A stretch of DNA of 64,000 nucleotides from Hoplostethus atlanticus. Its lineage: Eukaryota > Chordata > Actinopteri > Trachichthyiformes > Trachichthyidae. Within the stretch, counting starts at the first letter, position 1, and every line of letters starts with the position of its first letter. Below, in pieces: positions 35,046-47,400 of this stretch. Location: assembly GCA_034670405.1 (NCBI GenBank), contig JAXDDX010000007.1, forward strand, positions 2,012,501 through 2,076,500. Direction: 5' to 3'. Both the position numbers and the translations under genes were made by a program. Under the pieces are notes generated by a model, which searched no databases, was not told where the DNA came from, and saw only the letters and a program-made list of their open reading frames with translations.

Positions 35046-36529
35046 TTTGGAATGGAAGATGGTCACATGATACAGATGCATTGAGGCACTGACCAGAAAA
35101 TCAATGACCATGTAGAGGAAAAGTTTTTGGAGACAACTGGTATCTATTGTGCTGCTGGAGAAAATGAAAGTTGCTGGAAGATCAGAAGTGAGAAGATGGG
35201 TATCTTGTCTCCTGTTTCTGATAACCGTGTGCTGTTTAGCATATCCCATAAGTAAAGGAATTCCTTCTCACACATGGCAGACCATCTCATCAAAGCTTGA
35301 TTAAAAAGCTTGGTGCTATCTCCGTAAACAAAAACAAACTGTTCGAGTCATAATTGAAAACTGAAAATCAATATTTTAAACATCTGTGTGAAGTCCCTCA
35401 TCTATACCTGGAAAAAAAAATATGGAAAGGATGAAGAGAATACCATTTTAAAGAGAAGAGGCCGTCCATCACCAGAAACCTAAAGCGAGTCAAACTTCAT
35501 AGTCTGGTTTGGGATTCAGACCCATGCAGTAAGGGAAAGTTTTATTCCCTGGTATGTACACTGTGGGAAACCCCTTAGACAACATTTGGTCTGTGCCAGG
35601 CTTATATTTTATAAATAATATGCCTAAATCTTTCAGACTTTTGCACATTTAGGTTCTTTTGAGTGGTTTACTGGCATCTATATCATCTGCTCTGCAGGAA
35701 TGATGATTGCCGCTAATAATATTATGGGTGAATTGTTTAATTTGAATTTACTTAATTAGACTGTCTTTTCTTTAAAATCACATTTGAGGTGCTCATGAAA
35801 TGCCACAGCCAGTCTCTGCATGCTCATTTGACGCGTCTAATAACTGCTTTCTGGATTTCTCAGTCATGAGCCAGAGTCAGCGGAGGACTGACTGATGTAG
35901 ATGCAAAAAGCCCTAATGCCAAATATGGGCAGATGAACTGAAGTACCATGGCGTAAGCTTCTATAAAAGCATAATTATCTCTAGTGAATTCTTATTTATG
36001 TTTGAATCACAATGGTTTAATAACTGGACAATTACAGGACAGAGGGGGGCCATGAGCATTTTGACAATGTAAGAGAATTGCTAAACTGTAGCTTAATTAG
36101 CATTGGTGATATAATATAATGACGACTAATATATGCTGCATTTTTTACATATGGAAATGTAGCTGAAGCCTCACCATGTATAGTCAACACCGAGAGCAAA
36201 TTATTAATGACGATGGTGCTGCAACTTGATATATCTTGTGCTGACATTCAGCTACAGTTGCTCCTAAAATATGGTCTGTTAACACGCAGAAAATTTAGTT
36301 TTACATGTTTTTATTGAACATATTGTCCAAACATTAAGACCAAGCTGGAAAAAGTGTGTGAAGCTCTAGGATAATGACTTCTATGAAAGGGGGTAATCGA
36401 AGTCAGGTAATCCAATCAATGAGATTACATTCAGGTGGGTTAGAGGTGTCCTGTCATATCAAAACCCCACAAAGTTTGGCTACCAACAGAATCTGCTCTC
36501 AAAAAAAGATCTGTTGAAGTGGAATATGC

Positions 36530-37830
36530 CCCGGTCAAAAGAAACTTCAGAGAACGTCTGGAGAAGAGTTGTTGAGGCTCATAGGGCTGGAAAAGGATAC
36601 AAACACATTTCCAAAGTCTTGGGCCTCCATCAGGCTACAGTCAGACAGATTGGATACAAATGAAGAAAATTCATTGCTGCTCTCCATAGGAGTGGGCGTC
36701 CAGCAATGATCACAGCAAGAGCATGCTGCATAATGGTCAAGGAGGTGACAAGAACCCTAAGGTACCAGCTAAGGATCTACAGGCATCTCTTGAACTTTCT
36801 AACATCTGTGTCCATGACTCCACAAAAACACTAAACAAGAATGGTGTTCATGGGAGGATACCAAGGAGGAAACCACTGCTCTCCACAAACAACATTGCTG
36901 CCTGTCTCAAGTTTGCCAAAGACCACCTGGATGTTCCTCAAAGCTACTGGAGCAATGTTCTGTGGACAGATGAGACAAAAAATGTAACCTTGCGGCAAAG
37001 GGCACAACACTACACTCTCCAGACACTTTATTAGGTACACCTATCTAGTGCCGGGTAGGACCCCCTTTTGCCTCCAGAACAGCGCAATTCTTCGCGGCAT
37101 GGATTCAACAAGGTACCATTCTGCACACCACTGGAGCATTTGTGGCCTGTTAGCTTGAACAAGTCTGCCCATTCTCCTCTGACCTCTCTCATTAACAAGG
37201 TGTTTTTGGCTTGCTGGATGTTTTTTGTTTCTCCACCGTTCTCTGTAAACTCTGGAGACTAGTGCGTGAAAATCCACCACCACGTCTGGCACAAACAATC
37301 ACAGTCAAAGTCGCTTAGATCACGCATTTTGCCCATTCTAATGTTTGATCGAACAAAAAACAAAACTACTTCGCCATGTCTGCATGCTTTCTGTATTGAG
37401 TTGCAGCCACATGATTTGGGGAGGCTTTGCTGCCTCAGGGCCTGGACGACTTCAATCATTGAGGGATCAATTAATTCCAAATTGTATTAGGAATATCAGG
37501 GTAACCGTCCGTGATCGGAAGCGTAATAGAGGTTGCGTCATACAGCATGGCGGTGACCCCAAACACAAAAGCAAATCTACAACAGAATGGGTTAAACAGG
37601 AAAATTTACATTTTGGATTGGCCAAGTCAGAGTCCTCACCTTAACACTCTTGAAATGTTGTGGCATGACCTGAAGCAAGCTGTTCATGACATCAAGACAT
37701 CCCAAAAATATCAATGAACTGAAACAGTTCTGTAAGGAGGAATGGTCCAAAATACCCCCTAACCGTTGTGCAGGTCTGATCAGCAACATCAGGAAATAGT
37801 TGGTTGAGGTTACTGCTGCTAGAGCTGCCA
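36530..37830 (+). pseudogene. Tc1 transposase, disrupted
   Basis: Two blocks of transposase frame flank an insert. The left block has RWKNKGVHGR-type DNA-binding context (GVHGRIPRRKPLLS) and AKDHLDVPQSYWSNVLWTDETK, which includes the second catalytic Asp (TDE). The right block (about 37420-37720) has MIWGGFAASGPGRL, then WPSQSPHLNTLEMLWHDLK in another frame, covering the third catalytic position. Multiple frameshifts and stops make it inactive. Tc1 transposases normally have about 340 residues. Confidence 0.85.
37021..37345. mobile_element. element nested in the Tc1 transposase
   Basis: Transposase coding stops after TDETKN and resumes near 37345. The roughly 320 nt between contain AGACACTTTATTAGGTACACC, CCCCCTTTTGCCTCCAGAAC and AATCACAGTCAAAGTCGC (written separately because they are not adjacent). 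These phrases occur in a widespread fish DNA-transposon-derived repeat. Exact ends and family are uncertain; it may itself be only a fragment. Confidence 0.5.
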
Positions 37831-38006
37831 ATCCAAGCAGTTAACGTTTGAACAATATGTTCAATAAAGACATGCCAAAGTAAATCACAAAGTTAAATCA
37901 CATCTATTTTTATGACTTTATTGAAGATCAGACCATATTTTAGGAGCCATTTATACAGGAATGCATGTAATTCAAAAGGGTTCACAAACTTCTTCTCACA
38001 ACTGTA

Positions 38007-38170
38007 GCTACTGAGAGCTCAGCCTGCCTGCATACAGCAGAGCTGACCGCCATTTTGAGTTTCTGCAGTGAATCCAGGCGCCGTTAAACTGTAGGGTGGG
38101 GGAGGGGAGATTGCGCGCTGCACAGTGTGCAATAACATTGGCATGTGAAGTGAGTCAGTGAGCATGCTGG
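38007..38170 (+). repeat. intronic module B, copy 5
   Basis: CATACAGCAGAGCTGACCGCC, CATTTTGAG (core CGCCATTTTGAG at 38048-38059), TTCTGCAGTGAATCCAG, GGGTGGGGGAGGGGA and GCGCTGCACAGTGTGCAATAA align with B2 over about 120 nt. The Tc1 element was inserted directly beside it. Confidence 0.7.
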
Positions 38171-39992
38171 GAATTTACACTACTCCTGATTTTTGGACCA
38201 CTTACATTATGTTGATTTGAGATAATTTTTTAAGCTATGGGGCTGAAAAAGCATCCGACTTGTTTTTATAGAAAAGAGTTGAAGGAAATTTCAGTTAGTT
38301 AATCTAAACAAGAAGTATGCTATAAACCTTGCATGTTGACCTGTAAGTAGAGTAGGCATGGCTAACAATGTTATGCATTTCTAGCCTACAGCTTAGTGTG
38401 CTGCTCAGCTTTACATGCAGTGTAAAGTACATTCAGTCCACTGCAGTCTGCGCTGCGGATGTAAATTTCTAGGCTCGTGACAGCCGACCAACTTGCAAAA
38501 TATATATTGTCTTTTCACAGCATTCTGTAAATTGCAGTCTCGTAGAGCAGCAGAACTGTTCCTCAAACCAACTTGACAGTGTAAAACTGAAGTAGGTCAT
38601 TGCTCTTATCTGATAACAGTTTAAAGATTTCTTTACTCGATATATATCGATATATTTCATCTTTGTGCGTCCTGTGCCTGCTCTGAAGCCTACTCATTCG
38701 ACACCTATTTCTTTGTCATACAGCAGCATATAACTATATATGTCCCACTTTGAATATATATATGCGCTTTTGTTGTGCATAATGTCACTGGTCCATGTCG
38801 AAAACCGTGGAAAAGATAAACTCCTGTGGTGACTCCTTGACCTTCAGCTCAGTCACTAAAAATGTAGTCTGGTAAAGTGATTTATCCTGAATGCTTCTTT
38901 TCTCCAGTTTTTATTTCCCTCTTTCTCTCTCCATTATCTTTACTGGTCTTGTATTTAGCTGTTAGCAGAGTGGCAGCAGGAAGTCGTATTCATGGAAAGA
39001 AACTGTTTTCTTTTGCAGTAATTTAACCTTGTATAGAATCAATGTCTTTCTCCTCAAACCATATCAATCTTATTAATTAACTAACCCTAACTATTAAGTG
39101 TTAGCGTGGAACTCTTAAAGCTTCTTGCTCCATGTTTTTCTTCACCCCTGTGTTTGGGTTGTGGTTAGCATGTCATGTCTCTTATTGGTTTCCCTATTTG
39201 TATTTAACATTCAGGCTTCTCTCTATCACTTGGAAAAAATGCCTGCAAATAGCCAAATATCTGGTACATTGGTTAATGTCAGTTTTTGTTATGTGGAGTT
39301 TTGCTGTAATATTTCTACTGAGCAAGAATGGGCCACTATCAAATATACGTGGTACAATTATTGTGCCCAAAAATATCTTGCTAAAAAGCATTTATCAAAA
39401 TGAACAGAAAACTTGCTAGTAGGGTTAAAGCAGTAAAATAATTGTCACATTTTGCATTGGAAAAACATTTTTGTTAAGCATAGAACATTTATGTTAACGT
39501 TTTCCTGTCAAAGAAAAAGCTGATGGTAGTAACAAGTGTGGGGCGGGGTAGCATTTAGATGTAACACCACATAAGCATGTCTAATGGCTACAAATATTCA
39601 AAATTGTTGTAGCCAAAATATTCAGAAAAGTCAAATTTGGATACTATACATTGTGTATTGATACTTTTGTGCTAAGGTGGATGGCCTATCAATTAAATTA
39701 TGTAAATGCCTGATAAATATGGACTTATAATAACTTAGTTTAATTAATATAATTATACTCCCAGTCAAACATCTCCTTAAAGCCCAATTTAGAGCCCTGG
39801 TTGTAAATTGCAGCCCAAAGCATAATTTTGCTGTTTTAGTGCTAAATAGATATACAGTTTGCTAAAATAAGAAGAGATCAATTAAGGGTGAGGTGGATTT
39901 TATACATAGCTTAGAACCACAGCTGTTTATTAAAAACACTTATAGCCATAGTTTGAAGTTTTAATTTAAAATGTATCTTCTTATTTCTCTAG

Positions 39993-40045
39993 GTGGCTGA
40001 AGAATTTGGTGTTAAATCCATGATCAGAAACAGTACCACTTAAAG
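39993..40045 (+). other. atf7ip: atf7ip 5'-UTR exon 2 (probable) with a 7-codon upstream ORF
   Basis: The TTCTTATTTCTCTAG acceptor and the TTAAAG/GTGAGC donor enclose 53 nt. An ATG at 40020 opens ATG to TAA (40041-40043), seven codons, wholly within the exon. If the exon is included, ribosomes would meet this upstream ORF before the main start codon, a possible brake on translation. The exon is predicted from splice signals only. Confidence 0.45.
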
Positions 40046-40948
40046 GTGAGCTATTCATAGTTTGTTTAATCAAGCTGTTTGTAATGTATGTTGTTTGATG
40101 TTCTATCACATGTCCGGAATGCAAAATGAGAACATGGCTCATTTTCCTACAGCACACAGCTTTCATACATCAGACTGATTCCTGCATGTACAAACCTCTT
40201 GTATCATAAATATTAAACCATCAGTTGCATGAATACACATACAAAGTAACAACTAGCCCCAAAACTACAATGCGTGCGACAGTCAAAACTATGAACGGAA
40301 AATCCTTCTGCTTTTGTATAACCACTTGGCTGTTGCCAGCACAGCCTCAATTTGGCAGCTCTGATTCGCTGAGGATGTGACCAATAGGAACATGGGGGGA
40401 TGGTAGGGAGGGTTGGGAAATGCTGCTGTTGTTGACTATAATGTCATTTCCGTGCTCTGGATCAGGACTGAGGTATACTTGAAATCCTTGGGCTAATCAG
40501 AAAATTGAGGCTAGTGAAATTGGTCAGGGCAGTTTATGCTGTCCTGAGTAACATGAAAAAGTGTTATTGGCACATGGAGCTGCATCTTGACTTTGTCACT
40601 TAGGACAGATATGTGTAAATATGCCAGAGATCCTCAGTGAAGAGAAATTGCTTGGATTCACAAGAGTCTTAGTTAAATCTGTAGTGAAAATTGACTCTTG
40701 TGGAACAGACTAGTTTGGTATGCAGGTCTCAGTAGGAAAAGAACCTTCCAGAACAGAACAAGAAAACCTTAGGGCTCCACAGTGACCTCTAGTGTTTCCT
40801 TTGAAGCACTACAGTCATCTTTGCTGTGCAGTGCGTATAGACCAGGGCAGTTTAATGGGGGTTTACCCCCCTAGCTATCAGTTTGGTTTTTGGGATCCTT
40901 TCTAGTCTCATTATGGATAACATCTAATCTCTCCCTGTTCCTCTACAG

Positions 40949-41476
40949 GTAAAAATGGAAGTTGTTGTGGCAGAGGAGAAGAAGAAAATTTTCCGTGCCA
41001 GGAAAACCATGAAGATCAGTGATCGACAGCAGCTGGAGAGTCTTCACAACACCTTGTTGACAGGAGGTCCACCTTTGTCCAATCCATCTCCCCCTCCTCT
41101 ACTGAACGGCACACACAAAGAGGATGGGCAAAAATTGGCGGACAAGGAGCAAAACGATATCTTGGACTCTCACTCCCCCCACACTGCATCACCTGTCTCC
41201 CCAGCATCTCGGGGCTCCCCTGCTCCTTCTCTGTCCCTAAATTTGTCCCCTTCCCCTCCCTCTTCTCAAAGTCCCAAAGCCAAGGAAGAAACTCCTACTT
41301 CTCCCACGTCACCATTCCACTCTCTAAACTTTGAACTGAAAAAGATGGAGGAGGAAGGAAAGAAAGGGTCTTCACCATCCTCATCAAATGAGTGCCCTGC
41401 TTCAGCAGAGGCCAAGGAAGGCCAGAAAAAAGACATTGAGGTGATCACAGAGATGGACAAGATGGAAAAGAAAGCG
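40949..41476 (+). CDS. atf7ip: atf7ip coding exon 1 (start codon at 40955)
   Basis: The acceptor CTGTTCCTCTACAG ends at 40948 and the donor GCG/GTAAAT follows 41476. The start codon lies six bases into the exon with A at -3. It encodes residues 1-174: a conserved N-terminal [18 protein letters not shown] motif, as in vertebrate ATF7IP, then Pro/Ser-rich low-complexity sequence and a Lys/Glu-rich end. Ends in phase 0. Confidence 0.93.
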
Positions 41477-44400
41477 GTAAATGCTGGGATTGAGGAAAAA
41501 TATTTGTAGTGTAGAAGAAAGGTTAAATAGATAAGTATGGAGTTCTCCCATTGAACAAAACTAGTACTAGTGACATGGGTTGATATTGAATATGTTAGGA
41601 CTGCCAGGAGTCCAAACACCACAGGTACTTCCAATGCCTTGTCATAATTAACCATATATTCTTTTTCAGGAGGCCCATGCTACAACAGAGAACCAAGCTA
41701 TGGATTCTGTTAAAAGTCCACCTGTCTCATCTGCAGTATCTGGCAAAAAATCACAGAAGGACCATAGGGCAAAGCCTGAATGCACAGAGACCACGGGAAT
41801 GGATAGTGACACTACAGAGGCTAAGGCCACTGAGGCCTCCACAGCCAAAAGAAAAGTGGAGAAACCTTCTTCCCCCAAAGCTACCACTTCCGCTGCTTCT
41901 CCTCAGTCCACCTCTCCTCGTTCCTCGTCATCCCATCCAGCTCCTTCCTCTTTAACGGTTCTGAAGCAGGATCAGGAAATCAAAGATGAGGACCTAAAGG
42001 AAGAAGTGAAGGATGACAAACAAGAGGTCAAGAAAGGATCAACAAAAGTGGAAAAGATGGAGGTGGATTCGGTTAAAGTAGAAGGAAAAAAGGAAAAAGC
42101 TGAAGCTGGTCAATCTGCAAAACCATCTCGCCCCTCATCCACTCCACCATCTGACACAGGTATGAGAGTGTGGGGCTAAATTGTCAAATGGTCCAAATAG
42201 TATAAGGGCTTGTCTTAGATACATACTACTTATAGGTGTACTGAAAATGTAATAATACATTTTGGTTCATTTAATAATATTAGATAATATTGGATATCTC
42301 AGTCTGATTCACAATTTTTAAATGCTGAAATGTTATTCCTGCTCCATTCTAACCAATGTAGAGCAGAAATGGTGCTGTATGGGATGTCTAGGCGCCAGGG
42401 TCAATGTTTTTTAGTGTAATGTTTTTAGCCTAATTATTACTCTACTACTTGGTATCATTTGCTGACACAAATACAAGCAAGCTTTTTAAAAAATGTAAAT
42501 TAAAAAAAAAAGTTTAACCCCCCCCCAAATGATTAGGCCATATAAGCTAAGAAAAGTAAACTTGCACACATCCCATTAAATAGCAAGCATTAAGCAGTGT
42601 GACAATAAATGAGACAAATTTAGTTTGACTCATATTTTGACTGAACTTGCATTTCATAAGAGTAGTGCTCTCTTCCAGTCCAGTAAATGTACCCTGATCT
42701 CCAGAAAACCATCAGATTAAGTAGAAAGGTATTAGAAATACAAACCAAACTATCTTCAGGCAGTTTTTGTAAGAAAATATAAATATTAACTTCATTATTA
42801 TTTTTTTATGTAATATTTTTTATTTTTGAAGAATTGTACAATAGTCATATTTTGCTAACATGATTGGCCTTTGTAGCTGAAAGTTTCATATTGCACATAT
42901 CAAATGTATCAAATAAAAGTTGCTGATTGTAGTTTGTTAGCAATTTTTTCAATTGCCTATTTCAAAAATAAATAAGTTATATTACATTATAACTACCCTA
43001 CAAATAATATAGTTTTGATGTAGTGAGTCTGGTCTGTAAATGCTATTCCTTTGTATTACAACAAAAGTATAGCATCCCAGATATTGATATACGCTGTGGC
43101 CATTTTTCAATGTAGGAACCCACTCTAGGCTCTCACTAAAGATCCAGGTGAATTTTCAGGCATGCCTGTGAGACTGGGCTTGTGTCACTAGAGATATGCC
43201 AACTGTTTTTCTGTGATAAAGATGAAATAATTCAGAAATAAAGCAGGATATTGACAACTTCTAAACATATATTCTGATGTTTTGACCAATTTTCAACAAC
43301 TAGGCTTGTTCTTTCTATAGCCAGGGTTTCCGCGGGTCCTTAAAAAATCTTAAAAAGTCTTAAATTCAATTATCTAAATTTGAGGCCTTAAATTGTCTTT
43401 TTTGGTGTTTTAAGTCTTAAATATAATTTTCAGAGGTCTTAAAAAAATATATGATCGGCGATGTCGACTAAGTTACTTTAGTGTGTTGCCTTTGATGCAA
43501 AATGTCTAGTGATTTACGTCACTTCAATGGTTGAAGGAACGGATTTGTTTTTTGTCAGTAGAGCGGAACCACACTTGCAACTTTCCTGCGCCGATCTGAG
43601 TTTGCTTTACCTCAGCCAGAGACTGTTTAGCTAGCTGCTTTAGCGCCTCTGCCTTGCCAAATCACAGGCACAGTCCTAACAAAAAAACGATTTATGCCGC
43701 AATCCATTGCAAGTCGGAAGTCAATAGTTCCGAGTTGATATTCCCGACTTCCAATCTAAATGTGTTCCAGTGTATCTGCTTGGGAAAACATGTACGCCCG
43801 CAGCAAACTCATGTTTGTATGGCAAGTCTCTGAATTTCACAAGCATCTATAGAGGACCTACATCAACGACTACAGCGCCATTAGTGAAGAGAAACGGCGC
43901 ATATCAGTGAACTATTAACGTTAACGTTAGTAGGCTAGTACCACACGCTAGTAAAGACTTCTATCATATCAGTGAACTAGTAACGTTAACGTTAGTAAGC
44001 TAGTACCGCACGCTAGTAAAGACTTCTATCTTCTAACGTTGAGCACAAATCAACCAAATTACGTTACGAATGTAAACTACAAATTTGTTTCAGCATGTTT
44101 TCATAACAAAAACGACATATGAAGTAAAGTAAGTTTACTGTTCAAGCTGTGCGCCGCTATATTGCTGTGACGGCAGGTGTGTTTATATCGGCGAACTCGG
44201 ACCAGTTCGATCTTTCCCGAGTTTCCGACTGGGAATTCCAACTTGAATGACTGTTCTATTGCACTTTTCCGTGTCGGAAGTCGTTTTTTTCTGAGTTCCA
44301 AGCACCATAATGGTGCAATCCATAATGATGCAATGGTGCAATCCATTGTACCAATGTGAATCATTTCTTTATGCTCTCTGCCATGGCCAACTACGATGGG

Positions 44401-47400
44401 GAAGTGCAAATTCAGCCACACATGGGTGGACAACAACAAGTTTGCTACTTGGTTGAAGCTCATTTGTGCTCATTTGACTCAATGAGCACAAAGACTGCTG
44501 CTTCATTTGAACCTTCAAATTAGGCACAATGGGAATCAAAGCTTTGGAATCGTATATGCAGAGTGAAAAACATAAAACAGCTGTCAAATACTACTGTTTG
44601 TTTTTTTGCATTCATTTTTGTCGCACAATTGGTCTTAAATTGCATTCTTAGTGGCATTAAAAAGGTCTCTAAAAGTCTTAATTTTTCTTGCTGAAACCTG
44701 CAGAAACCCTGTATAGCAAATGCAGTTGCTTGCCCTTTCTGTGCCTCAGTTTTGATTATGATCTCCTGTAGGTCTACTCCAACAACATACTTTGTCATCT
44801 AGTCTGTTTAAATTTGGATAGTGAAAATTCAGGAGAAACCCATCAAACCTTTTTACCATACTTTTTGAAATAGTAGGAAATCCTGGCTCCAACTTGAGAG
44901 GAACTAAGCGTGACCTAAAACAGAATAGCACATGATAAATGGCCATTATAAAACGCATAGCATACATAAAAGATTCAGTGCAATTAATTACACATATAGG
45001 AAAGCCTGTAATTTGTGGGGAGAAAATACAGCATGCTTAAGGTAGAAACTCTGGAGTTGACCTCAAACCTCTATTTTTATGGATGGATCCCTAGATTTCA
45101 TTAGTTTATAAACAATGGAAAAGTTACCAAAGATGTTACAGCTTAAAACTCAAGCTTTACCACATTGTTAATCTTTGTATTCTTTAATTACTTCCTCAAA
45201 ACACCAACACTGTCATGGTCAACGGTCACCAATTGTTGGGGCATTCATGTGCAGCAGTTTAACACTGACTTCCTGATGCTTTCTTTCTTCTCACAGTAGT
45301 ACAAGAGGAGAAGTGCTCTACCTCGGGAGTGAAGCGCACTTTGTCAGAGGGTTATGAAAACGATGAACAGACAGTGCAAAGGGATGTGAAGAGGCCGAAG
45401 GTGGATGGCATGGAGTTGGAAGCACAATTGGAACTGAAAATTACTGCAAAAGCTAGCAGTCGCCTTAAACTCGAAAAGGTTTGTGTGACTCGACTCTACC
45501 TTTCTGCACTAATGCATTTTATTCTCAGGTGTAGGCTATGTGGGATATTAAGTTACCTTGAAGCATTAGTGAGAACATAACTAAGGTGGTTACATATATT
45601 TCTTGTGTTAACTCGCATGTATTCATTCTATTATTCATTTTATTAAAGAAGTATATTTTTTATCACCACAGGCAACTCTAGTAATTAAAGGTGTCGAAAG
45701 CAGGAGGTCTCTCTCCCACATTGCAAATATGCATGGCCAACAACTGAAGGCCATTATCTTTGGGGAATTGGAAATCTTGGGAGAATGGCCAGAAGATAAT
45801 CTTGGTGTCTAAAAAGATCGTAAAAGATCAAGGACAAGAGCAGGGGAGGGAGCCCAGAGTTAGCTCCACAAGAGGGGGAGTTGTTGAATTGCATAAAAGA
45901 GAGGGTTTTGTGATTCTGCTTCAGTTGCTCCATGGACCAGCTCGGTTTATTTGTACTCTGTTTTATTTTACAGTGAACCTATAATCATCTTGAACTTTTC
46001 AGTCTTTGTTTAATTATTTCTGAGTGATCAAGTAAGCAGTGTGGTAGGGGACCTGACGACTTCTGGTCCAGCGGAGGGTTTTCTCCCACAGCTAACTGAG
46101 CTCTGTAAAATAACAATGTTACATTTTCACCTTTATGTCTGACCACCTTCTCCAGGTTGTGCAACAGTTAGTGGAGGAACGGTTGAGGGTCTTGCAACTT
46201 ACAGTTTTTGACAAAAGTTTACAAGACCTGAAGGACCGAGTAGATAAGATTGACTGTGCCACCAAACACCAAACTGCCCTTAACACACTCCAGGTGAGTA
46301 AATTCTCTTTACTTTTCTACATGTTAATAAACATTTTTCAAACATTAATGTTCTTTCAGCTTAACATGTAAAGTTGTAGAATTACATGCTCTTTTGTTGA
46401 TTTGTGTTTGGTAGTTGCGGAACAGTTGAAATTCTTGCAGCTAGTATGGCCCAAATTTTAATTCTACCTTTAAACCTGCTGTTTTTAAGACTAAGATCGT
46501 CCGACTAGTGAAGAAGTTTGGAGAGGCCAACCAGATGTCAGAGAACAAAAGAAAACAGGAGGTACGATTTTTTTTTTTCTCTTACTTTTCGGAAGTAACA
46601 TCACTAATTCTGGTGTTTCAATGAAAGTGTATTTACTGACAGAATACTGTATGACTTCCTTAGGCGCTTGCTGCTGCTGCTGCCGCCGCCGCTGCTGCTG
46701 CTGCTGCTGCTGCTGCCGCCGCCGCCGCCGCCGCCAAGACTGCAGCTGCTGCAAACACCCCTCCAACTCAACGGTAAGTGTGTCCATGCCTATAATAATC
46801 CCTCATCAAGAACCCTATCAGCAACAGTATATCTATTAACCTATAAATTTAGCAGACAAGTTTTCAAGGTTTTGCATCAGCTCATTGCAAGTGCAAATGT
46901 TTGTGCCAGAGCATTTACTCATGTGACGGATTTATCGAATTTCCCAGCATAAATGTACTAAAAGATATTGTCCTTAACTCATACACCAGTGTGTGATCTT
47001 TGGCATTGTGTGTGAATTTAATTGGGCCTTTGTATGAACGTGACAATACCGGACTGAAGCCAGTACTACACACGGAGCCGTTCACAGCGTGAATATTTGA
47101 CATTGTCCTGGATTGCTATCTGTAATCACTAGAGACTGGATTGAAATCTAATGGAGACAGAATAGGCTTCAATCCTTACATCCTCCAAAACCATACTTTT
47201 TGGAAGCCAAGATTTCATGGCCTTTTTTCGCTTTGTCAGGATGAACTTTTTTTAAACCCCTACTTCACTTAAAATATTTCTTATTAAGACTGGTTTGGAA
47301 TAAACATACACTTCCCAATCTGTGTTTTGCATCTGCAAAGTAACCCCGCATGGGTCCAGGTCCTGAGTCTTGTGACGTTCTACAATGTGAAGCCTGAGCG

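Larger units (their letters stand above)
36255..38004 (+). mobile_element. Tc1-like DNA transposon, interrupted and decayed
   Basis: The element starts CAGTTG and ends CAACTG between TA dinucleotides (36253-36254, 38005-38006), the Tc1/mariner target. Inside the ends CTCCTAAAATATGGTCTG (about 36261) is inversely repeated near 37930-37950. About 60 nt of the left inverted repeat are deleted, because the right end has extra sequence between CAACTG and that match. Without the nested insert the length would be about 1.4 kb, near the 1.6 kb usual for fish Tc1 elements. Confidence 0.88.
18407..39992 (+). other. atf7ip first intron (about 21.6 kb, inferred)
   Basis: A large intron bounded by GTGAGT at 18407 and a TTATTTCTCTAG acceptor ending at 39992. 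It holds LINE, TIR and Tc1 elements and the A/B/C repeat modules listed separately. The stretches 18407-23130, 25720-26600, 33330-36250 and 38170-39990 show nothing else that I can support apart from a 13-bp hairpin at 19895-19924 and a SINE-like piece at about 34800-35045. Confidence 0.45.

Noticed and set aside
40300-40450. Possible sixth B module (GCCAGCACAGCC, AATTTGGCAG, GGGGGGATGG)
   Set aside because: It lacks the GGCCATTTTG core and the alignment is too weak to count.
41266-41655. 129-codon minus-strand frame
   Set aside because: Antisense of atf7ip exon 1 and the following intron, with no family motif.
46491-46787. Minus-strand open frame with a long glutamine/arginine tract
   Set aside because: It is the antisense shadow of the alanine repeat and flanking atf7ip exons 5 and 6; no splice or start context supports it.
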